Of a stretch of 64,000 nucleotides of DNA, positions 1 to 18,000 are shown one piece after another. Positions within the stretch are counted from its first letter, which is position 1. Each line of letters begins with the position of its first letter. Source of the DNA: Apostichopus japonicus (Eukaryota > Echinodermata > Holothuroidea > Aspidochirotida > Stichopodidae); the NCBI RefSeq assembly GCF_037975245.1, contig NC_092583.1:17508764-17572763 (forward strand), read 5' to 3'. Under the pieces are notes generated by a model. The model ran no database searches and had not been told where the DNA came from. It saw nothing but the letters and a program-made list of their open reading frames with translations. The position numbers and the translations under genes were made by a program.

Positions 1-7786
<7,786 letters not shown>

Positions 7787-8539
7787 CTTGAGTTGGAATT
7801 CGGTGGCTTTTCTGTTCGTTTTCCTTTCACTCTGTTTCGTTTTCTTTTGTGTAAGGTAGGAAAATCTGCAACCCTCTTCTTCACTTCGAATTAGTCGAAT
7901 CACAGCTTTGTTTCGAACGCAGCTTGATTTCTTACAACATGAACATGCGAGTTTTTTAACGTGTACTAAAAAGGCCTGTGTCATAACCAGTTGTATGGGC
8001 CGCCGTCTGGGTAAAAAACAAATACAAAAAGAACGGTGAGGTCACCTACACAAAAACGGGAGAAAAATAATTAGGCGAGCAAAAACGTATGACAAAATAA
8101 AATAAATATATAGAGCATGATGATAGTATACTTGCAGGATCACGTTAAACAGTAAATTAAACATAAAAAGTGGTCACCCATAAGAAATTTCCTCCATCTT
8201 ACAATATGCATTTCTGTAACACTTTATTTCGTGAGAAATGATGGTATACAGTCATTATAGATGAACGTCGCGTGTAACCGGATATTTTGTCATTGTAACG
8301 TTCTTTGTAGTCTTTTAATCTTCACTCTGAATGCTGTTAAAGGTTACCTAAAGGTACAATAGTCCTACGAATTAATTAACAAGGAAAGGAATCATGGCGC
8401 AAGATTATAGGAATAGATCATTGAACTGAATGACAACAACCTAGTTGCAGTTAGCCAATGATTACATTTCTAAGATGAGAACCAGCCAGAACTTACCATC
8501 TTGAGGCAACATAGTTTACAGCTGGTCACAAACATTTAT

Positions 8540-9060
8540 GCCACTGCCAGCTGGCCTTAACCGAGGGATGACGTCCAACAAAGTATCATGCTTTTTTATC
8601 TCAACATGTACTCGCATTATTGAGGGAGAACAAGAACCATCCAAGTTTCTTTTTATCATATGTCAAGTTTACAAGATTTTTAAGCTTAATTCACCCCTCC
8701 TGACCTCAAATGATGTTTGACCTCCACAAAAACAACAGGCCTTTTAAACTCAATATGGAGCATTCTCAAGTTAGGAATGAAAACCATCCAAGTTCCTTTC
8801 TTGAGATATGTTTACAAGATGACCATAGTTTTATCGATTCTGATCTCAAATAACCTTTGCCCCTCACTTAAAACAACAGACTTTATCTACTCAGTATGGG
8901 CAACTTAGCACTGCATTATGGGATCCATACAAATTCCCTTCATGAGTTACCCTGTTTGAAATGATTTCACAGCATACCTTTGTTTACCCTCATATGACCT
9001 TGACCTTCACCAAAACAATGGGATTTATCTACTCAACATGGGGCATCCTTGTTTATGCCG
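8540..9060. repeat. Diverged tandem/dispersed repeat with TGACCT motifs
   Basis: Three or four degenerate units of roughly 130-150 bp share ACCATCCAAGTT(C/T)CTTT, TTTACAAGAT, a block of type ATCTCAAATAACCTTTGCCCC or TGACCTCCAC, and AAAACAACAG followed by TATCTACTCA. Similar blocks occur singly near 13111-13140 and 51370-51400. Confidence 0.7.
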
Positions 9061-10569
9061 TTTCACCTACACTATTTTTCAAGCAGGGAAACACTCCATG
9101 ACAGTGCTGAATCATTTAGCTGCCCTTTCTAGAAAATTAAAAAAGCAAAGTAACAATTTAGATCGTTATTCATAACCAGGGATGTTGAGAACCTACTAGG
9201 ACTCAAGGAAAAATTATGTTACAGGGTCCTCTTTTGAAGTCTTCACTTTTCCTCAAGAATATTTAACATTAGCCTTGAGTTCATTATTCTTTAGGCCATA
9301 TTTCCCCAGGCCCCCATAATGTCCTTGGGCCCTGGGGCTGTAGCCACATCTGTCACTCCCCCTCCCCATGCCATCAAACCGAATCCTGGTCTTATTATTC
9401 TTGACTGTTTTCCTGTGGCCTTGTCCTTCAGGAATTGTGAATTAATTGTAGGTTTTGCATACCACATGCAACATAATTTGTTCATTGACTGTATGTACAG
9501 TATGGATAAACATAGTGACACAGGACAGCAGTATGGTACACATTAACACTTCCATGTGTAATGCAACACATACTAACAGATTTACCCTAGGATCAAGAAT
9601 TACCCTGATTGTAATCGTAAAGGGGAAAAAATAAGACACATTTTATTACCTTTTTCAGCATATATTCAAAATATATCATGTTTTAGAACAATGTAACATA
9701 TGAAAAGCTTCAACATACCAATAATAACATATTTATATTTGTATGTATAGATATTTATATCAAACATGGTGGCAACACACTCCCTTCTGTTCAACATATG
9801 CTGTTATATTCAAAAGGTTAAGAGCAATAAACTTCCTCAGGTCTACTGCTTAACTCTACATGGCAGTTCTTTTGAATTTACTGTTTTGGGAATATGTGGC
9901 ATTGACTTATGGGGGCAAAACACAAAATCACCCCAAAACTTTACCAAAAATCGATCCAACATCTTTTTGGTCCCACAGTGTGTGAATGTTTTCAACAATT
10001 TTCTAATTTTATTTTCTCAACAAAATGGAACTTTTTAATTACACAACTCTGTATGTCTCAACAGAAGGGCACTTTTTAAACAACCATAGGGCACTTTTGA
10101 TGAAATGGGGCACTTTTAAGGATTTTGACAAAGTTGGGGAAGAGGGGGGGGGGGTTGCTCCACCCCATGATTCCACTGTCCCATATCAATTCATTTATTT
10201 AAATATTAAAATTTGCCACCAAACCTTTAACAAATAGATGGGAAAATCTACAGTCCCAAAACAATTTGATAGTTCTACATACCATTTATCATATGTAATC
10301 ACTTCAAAAGCATACTTGGATGTAAAACCTTAGTGGATTCTTAACATTTGATAAATTTACAATCCTACTGGAAAATCAAATGCTGCAGAATTCACCAAAC
10401 TTGATAACCACGCCTAGACAAGGAAACTGTTGGCTGTCAGCTTTCTGCAATGTTACCAAAGCTAGTGAGAGCTAGTCAAACGAAGCAGGCAATGATCAAA
10501 GTCAGGCACCAATTACTAAATCTCATTAATATGCAGAGATAAGCAAGTATAAATTACATTTGAAATGAA

Positions 10570-10645
10570 CAATGAAAAACTTTTGGCTTTACAGGATTTG
10601 AAGCAGTAACCTTGGGATTACAAAATCAGTTCACTACAAACTGAT
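10570..10645 (-). repeat. Possible tRNA-derived (SINE-like) fragment
   Basis: On the minus strand the sequence GGTTACTGCTTCAAATCC resembles the T-arm and B-box of a tRNA. It follows GTAGTGAACTGATTTTG, which resembles an anticodon arm. No A box or clear acceptor stem was found, so this is weak. Confidence 0.3.
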
Positions 10646-10650
10646 TGATT

Positions 10651-10837
10651 CAGCCTTTAGTTGGTATAACTCAGAGGCAATCCCTCTATAGCCATTTATT
10701 TGCAGGGGGTCCCAGCCTTTAGTTGGTATAACTCAAAGGCAATCCCTCTATGGCCATTTATTTGCAGGGGGTCCCAGCCTTTAGTTGGTATAACTCAGAG
10801 GCAATCCCTCTATAGCCATTTATTTACAGGGGGTCCC
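10651..10837. repeat. 62-bp tandem triplicate
   Basis: Three near-identical copies beginning CAGCCTTTAGTTGGTATAAC at 10651, 10713 and 10775; each ends in CAGGGGGTCC. The chance frame across it is not a gene. Confidence 0.95.
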
Positions 10838-11654
10838 AGTCAGAATTCACAGCATACTGTCCGTACTGTGAAAACCAGGATCAGACCATCGTTTCATTCA
10901 GGAAGGGATTTTGAGAGGAATTCAAGTTAGTTGTGAATACATGTTAGTAAATTAAACAATAGAATACTGACCAGGAAATTATAAACAAATTGGTAGCAAA
11001 TACTTTCTTTGTTCTTTTCACAATTGTCTATAATATCCTAGTCAGTTGTCTGTGGTTGATTAATTAAGTACAAATCAGTCTGAGATAGAGAAGTTCTCAA
11101 AACCAATAAATCAATTTTTAAATTATTTATCTACAAAATGATTTATCAGCAGTGTTATACAATTAATGATTTTATTATCTCTAGTTCAGAAATCCTGAGA
11201 TGTATTCAAGCTGTTACTTCTGAAGTGAAAGACATTAGTTTCCTTTGTTTATATACAACTACATCAGACTCTTGGCTACCTGAGTAAACATGAAATATAC
11301 AATTTAATTTTTCCTTTTTTTTTTATTGAAATTTGAAATTTATAGACAAAGATAATTTGTTACATATTTAACATGTTGAATAGTAATTGAAGGTGTTTAA
11401 CATTTTTTTCAACATTAATTTTGACTTGTTATTTGACATATAACATGGTGTTAATTTAAACTCTTTTTCAGGCATCATCTCAATAATGATAAACAATTTT
11501 TATTTTCAATTATTGCAACACATCTGCAAAACATTCTATGTTTAAAGTTGGTCTTTAAAAGGCAGTCAAGCCACACAACTAAACATTGTTCTTTCTTCTA
11601 TTCTTGTACACTAGAATGTTTTTGAAATATAACCTGCAATAATTATCATATTTC

Positions 11655-11660
11655 TTTATT
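11655..11660 (-). promoter_or_regulatory. Candidate polyadenylation signal for the SPFH-like gene
   Basis: AATAAA on the minus strand about 175 bases past the stop codon. In AT-rich sequence this can occur by chance. Confidence 0.35.
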
Positions 11661-11835
11661 ACCCAATCATTTATATATCAATTAAAAGAGTTTTGGGGAG
11701 TAATCACCATTTTTTCCTTATAGAAAAATCACACAATCTGTCATATCTTTCCAAATTTTATCCTAACACCCACCAATTTAAGAATATCAAACTTTACTTG
11801 ATGACAATGATCAAGAACATCTATAAAGTCCTTCC

Positions 11836-12080
11836 CTAATTGCCAGTTGTTAACTTGATGTACTCTTCAAAATTCATTCCTGTGATCAAATTGTCCTGGT
11901 TTCTCAATGTCCTAAGCCAATGTACGGATGCCTTGTGATCCTCTTCGGTGATAGACAAATTCGAGTACATGCCTGTCAGTCCCTGGCTGTTGGCTAGGTT
12001 GATTACGGCTTTGGCCTCTGCGTTTGCTTTCACTCTAATGACTGATGCATAGGCTGTGCCGTTTGCAGAGACAAAGGCAG
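11836..12080 (-). CDS. SPFH-like gene, last exon with stop
   Basis: Acceptor CTTGTAG; stop TAG at 11836-11838. Codes AAFVSANGTAYASVIRVKAN, AEAKAVINLANSQGLTGMYS and a tail ending YIKLTTGN. The Ala/Glu-rich helix after the SPFH core is typical of the family. Confidence 0.9.
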
Positions 12081-15000
12081 CTACAAGAGAAAGGATAGAT
12101 GAGGTTGGGTTAGATATTACATAATACACTAAGAATTAACGGAAATGCAATCAAGTTTCTACGATATGACAGACTTATGTTACAGATGTAGGGTTTGAAT
12201 GGCTTTCTAAAGTAAAATGACAAATAAATTCAAGTTGTTGTTTGTTTCACATTTCAATGTAATCTTCATGAAATTTTTGACTTTAAAGTATCATAGGGTT
12301 GAGAATATTTCATTTCCTCTGTCGATAAATAATTTGAGCAACAAAACAAAAGGAACAGTCAAAGGCATTTTCAACTCTAATGCCATGATGACAGCATTTC
12401 ACCATACTGTGGCCAGAAGCTGTCAGAAAGATTCACCCGTATGTTCGTTAAAACACATACTATCTGGATGCAAAATTCACCTTGTATTGAAGATAATTTA
12501 CGGCTTTTTGTTCAAACAGTGAACTTTCTCTAACGGCTATTCCTTTAAATTAAGATAATGCCAGTCATTTGTTATGATGACGTCTTCCAGTACATCCATT
12601 TAATGATATAATGTAAGCGTTTCTATTCACCTTCATTTCTGATATCTTGTACTAGTTTCTCTGTGTACTTCCTGGTCAGAGCTGCTGTTTGATGAAAGAC
12701 CTCCTCCTCCCCTCCGAGAGCTGTGATCAGCACCTGCTGCTTTCTTGAGAGGACAGCATCGGGGAGATCAACAAACAGTAAGTTGAAGAAGGGTACCTCA
12801 ATGTGGAGGCCTTTGCTGCAATTAGTCCCAGTGGCTGCATAGCATGCATGACAACTGGTAAAGTCCTGGCATTGGCTCCTTGTCACACAACAAGTCCCTG
12901 GATAAATAAAAATTAACATGAAAATGTCAAATTGATCTTCTTCAATCCCTGCATGTTGATGGTTACACATAAGGAAGCAAAAACAACAAAAGCAAGTCAA
13001 AGAAACAACCATTCAAAAAAAAGCAAAAAACTACTTTAACTCCCTGTGCAGAATGTTAATTATCACCCAAAACTCTATATCTACTATGGCTGTAATGATT
13101 GATCTGTTTCGACCTCAAGTAACCTTTGACCTCTACATATTTTATAGTGCATTTAAGTTATATGTGACTATATTTAGTATTAAACACATCGTCTAAGTAA
13201 AATGCATCCAATGATTTGTGTTCATGTGTGAACATTTTGAGACAGAAAAGTGGATTTCTTGTATAAAATGTTACATTGACTATACTTTTTACTTTTTCTC
13301 CTAACATCATTAACTGGTGTAAGAATTCTAAGGTCCATCTCAAGTGAAACTTTCAGCTTGTTTACAGTGGAAACCTAACATTTTGCAGTAAGACTGTTTT
13401 AAGTACGTTTAATATATTACACCATGTCTAATTTGGAATTTCCGAGCCAGTTTTTGCATAATCCTGTTTTATACATAATTAGCTTACCTTCTAGGGCTTC
13501 CCGCAAAGACTGATGTACAAACGATTCGATTACGGCTCTTTGTGTCAAGAACTGATCCACAGAAAACTGAGACGCCGAGTTCTTTATTACTGATATGGAT
13601 GTTTTATTGATGGTCTCTAAATAGTAACGGTCAAGCTCCTCTTCTAGCAGTCCAAGCTCAGATTTCCTGATGAGAGAATAATGAATGAAAATACTGAAAA
13701 TATGGATGTCCTGCAAGGAATGTTTCAATAGACAAACACAAGGTACAACTATGTGTAAGGAAACAACAAAGCTCTCTTTTTCCCCAAAAAAGTTTTTGAC
13801 TTTTGATTGGATTGGGTCCCACTTATTATAAGGTTATGTGACAATAATACAATATACCAATGAATGTGTTGCATTCATATTGCCATGCATCATAATACTG
13901 AGGTACAAAATTCCATGTCAGCTTGAAGACAAACAAGACAATGTCAATGTATATTTATGACATTCAGGCACGTAGCCAAGGGGGAGGGGGGCAAATTTTT
14001 TTAACTTATTTTTTATATCGCTAGTAATTTCAAAATAAAAAAGGTTAGATGCAACTTACAAGGCCTGGGAAGTGCCATTTCCAGTAATCTGGGAGGAAAT
14101 TTCTGCCAACATTTTCAAAACCTATCGGCTTGATATTTAACTTTCTATATCTTGACAAGGCATAAATAGAACCTGACCGCAGATCTCACCATGGTACTCA
14201 CAACATGTCCCTTGTTCATCAGTAAATAGAAATCGTGACTATCCTTTAAAATGTAAAAGTGTCAAAAACAAACAGGATGTACTTACTTTAGAAAGAAATG
14301 AAAATGACAACGGAATGATATCCTCAGGGGGTCTGTGGTGTATATTCGAATGTCTTCAAATTCCATCGTATGCGCTACAGCTGAGTAGGGCTTAAAGATA
14401 TTGCTTGGTCCAATAAAGTATCTGCCGGCCTCAAAGACATCGTCCATGTAGTAAACAAAATGGCTGACCCGTTTCATCTTGAATCCCATCTGATGATATC
14501 AAGGAGAAGAATGAAACTTCTTAAAGAAAATAACTAAGGTTAATGAGAATAGCAACCTTAGCTATGATTCTTGTATGTAAATTATAAAGCTAGGCTGGGA
14601 ACATCTGCTACCACAGTGTGGTAGGTCAAGGCTAATCAATGATGTTTGTATTCAGATTTGTTATGATATCAAAGGAACAAGATAACAGCTAACAACATGA
14701 CACTGAAGACCCACAATACAGCCAAAGGCCTTAAATGAATTTCATCTCTGAAATGTAGCATAAGATGACATCCCTTGGAACACCATTCTTAAATCTTGGC
14801 AAGGGTTGCAACTCACACCTGGTAAAGAAAGCTGATGTTACCAAGGCGACTATCAGCAGCAGCAGCATTTGTATGGCTTCACAAGTCACATTTAACATCT
14901 CTATTAAATCAGTTCTTATATAAGCGCTTAGACTGATAAAGAAAACGTCACAATTTGGCTGATTCACAAACCAAAATGAATATGTCTTCAACCAACACAA

Positions 15001-18000
15001 GAGCTCCAACCTCACAAGCCTGAATAGCTACAACAAGTATATATAAGTTTAAAACTACTGACCATTCGAGTTATAAGTTTAAAATGGAGTGAAGGCTTGC
15101 ACAAAGAAACGTCTGATGCCAGTAATTTGACCTAGTTTCAAATGAGGTGTATCAGAAGTGTTAAACACCACCATCGATCCCAGAAAATACACACATAGCT
15201 TGCTACCGTCGGTAATTAGACACTAGTGTACAGTCAATACATGTAGCTACTGTCAATACCCACAACACAGTGTACATAGCAGCGATGGACATCTCAGGTC
15301 CAGATGAAAGATAACAAGGTATCATGTTTCATTACTGTCTGCATTTTGTAGCGACAAGAAAAAAACTTCACTTGCAAGCAACGGAATGTTAACTTTTTCA
15401 GAGGGCGGCACAAGGTTTGGGGCGAGTCTTCAATGCCTTTAAACTGTGTCGACCATTCAGATATTAAGTATTTAACTGTGTCGACCATTCAGGTAATTAG
15501 TATTTAACTGTGTCGACCATTCAGGTAATAAGTAATTAACTGTGCTGACCATCCCGGCCTAATACCTCACACCTAAACTAATAGAATAAACTGGTACACA
15601 CCTGGGTGTAGTCTAACTTCTGTATGGACAAGATGATGAGAAGTAGAAATAAAGCTATGCAAAAATTGATGAGAGTGGTGAGTGCTGTCTTGACTCCTGG
15701 TCGAAACATTCGGACTTGTCTGAAGGCCGGCCTGAGGGGGTCTGGTATAAATCTGGGGACATCCCCATCCTCTGACTCATCCACATCGTCCGTTTCTCTT
15801 GCTTCAATGTCCTCATTTGCAGCATTTTGTACATCTTTAGAGGAGAATTAAAATGTCATTCTAAAGCCATCTGCAACAACCAAACATTAAATTAAATTCC
15901 CACAACTAGACCAGGCTTAGCAATTCCTTCCATCTATTTGTGCACATATTTCTTGGTACTCAATACACGATGTACTCAATACACGATGTACTCAATACAC
16001 GATGTACTCAATACACGATGTACTCAATACACGATGTACTCAATACACGATGTACTCAATACACGATGTACTCAATACACGATTTACTCAATACACGATT
16101 TACTCAATACACGATGTACTCAATACACGATGTACTCAATACACGATGTACTCAATACATGATGTACTCAATACATGATGTATTTAATATATGATGTACT
16201 CAGTGAGGTAGATTTACGGAACAGGTATCAAGTCCAAGTAACATGGTCTTTGAGTTATCAAGCTTAAAAGGCAAGGCATCACAAACACAACTAATTAACA
16301 TACTATCATCATCATATGGAATCTTTTGCCTTGGACAAGTAAATGAAAAAGAACCAACAGAAACATTGCAACTATCAATAGACTGATGTTGAAAAGGTTC
16401 TAGCAAATGCCTTGCAAAGAAAACATATATAAGAACATGGATCTTAAACTTATAAGGAACAATGGTATGTCATTTGACATTTGCCAAAATTTAAGAGCAA
16501 CAATGACTGCAGTGACGCTCAAATTCTAAATTTCCCACAACTGAATTGGGGATAGGGTAATTGAAGCTGATTCCCATGAAGGGGGGGGGGGTCTGGCAGT
16601 TATCTCCCCACCCCTCCCCCACCCCCAAAATAAGTACTTTAGAAATCAAATAGTGCATTCCAAGACATACTTAGACTATAAACTAGGTCTATAACTAGCT
16701 CTAGATGCAAGGTTGTGCTAATAAATACTATGAATTAGTTTCTGTGTAAGGTTAATAGGTTAATAGGGGGTGTACAACCATAGCAGTGGTCTCATTCTTC
16801 CTGAGCAGCTGAATTTAAAGTATCCCAAACTCAACCATTTGCCCCTGAGGTGGAGGGGGGATATGGCCTGTTTTTGGATAACAATTGTCCTACTCACTAG
16901 TTCCATCATCTTCAGCCACCCAGGCTTCCCGACTTCTTGGTCTACCATCATCTGTGAATAAGGGCAAAATAAATCAAACACTAACATACTATGCATGCTT
17001 TCAATAAGATAAACGAAAAAACATCACAGGTGGCAGTAATTCTTGAAATTTTAGCTAAACCATCCATCTTTTCCTATCATATCGAATCCCTTTGTGTATA
17101 TCATCTCTTCCTGCCCTCCCCTCCCGCCCCTCAAAAAAATAAAAATACAAGTGAACATGCCTCAAAAATGTAGGAATTATTACAAAATTGTTTAAAAATG
17201 TACCCAACACAAAAAAGAGCTAGAACAATCACATTTTTAAATTACTTAGGTATTCAATTCTCCACAGTAGTTTCAAAGTATGTATAGTTGATTTTTTTTA
17301 ACAGCGTGCAATAATTTTTGTTTTTATTAGTGCATTAAATTTTGCCATGAATCTGAAATTGCATGGGAGTTTCACCAGGTAATTGTCTGTTCCTATCATA
17401 TCCCATGACATCTATAACCTTCCACCCCTCCCCCACACATCCCTCCCCCACCCATCCCCCACCACGATGGCGAAGCAAGGCATTACCTTCACCCATGACA
17501 GAGAGTTCCAGAGGTGGTCCTGAGCTGGCCGCTGATGCTGATGTGTCCTGTAAAGCACCACGTGCTTCACTAGCACCCTGTAAATGAGGTTTGTACAGGA
17601 TTCAAAGTTATGACATACTGTGCAATGCATGCTTGGTATTTTGATCATGTGATATGATAGAATTAATGCCCCATGCCAAATACTGCCATTTAGATTTGAC
17701 ATATTAGCTTTGAAATATTAGTTCAAAGAATGCTCTTTTCTTTACTCAAGTAAGCATGGGTTCAACCAGATTGGGAATACCCTATCTGAGCCATTGCACA
17801 TCAGAAGAAGGGAAAATAAACTTGCGACTCAAAAGTATTAACAGTAAGAAGAATGTTACAGAAGCTTGTACTAGTGTGTCGTTACTACGGTTACTGGTAC
17901 TGGTTTAGCACAGAACTAGATATGCATTGGCACATTTAAACACAACTGGATGGGCAATGGCACATCGGACTTTCACTCAAGAATACTAAAGAGACAATTT

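Larger units (their letters stand above)
7787..11835. other. Intergenic region between VCP start and the SPFH gene end
   Basis: Holds the VCP 5' UTR and promoter (immediately right of 7786) and the 3' UTR of the SPFH gene (left of 11836). No coding region is supported. It contains diverged repeats with TGACCT motifs (8540-9060), a 62-bp triplicate (10651-10837) and a possible tRNA-derived fragment (near 10575-10640). Confidence 0.6.

Noticed and set aside
15938-16194. Regular 16-bp direct repeats resembling a CRISPR array
   Set aside because: Units are contiguous with no unique spacers, the host is eukaryotic, and it lies in an intron.
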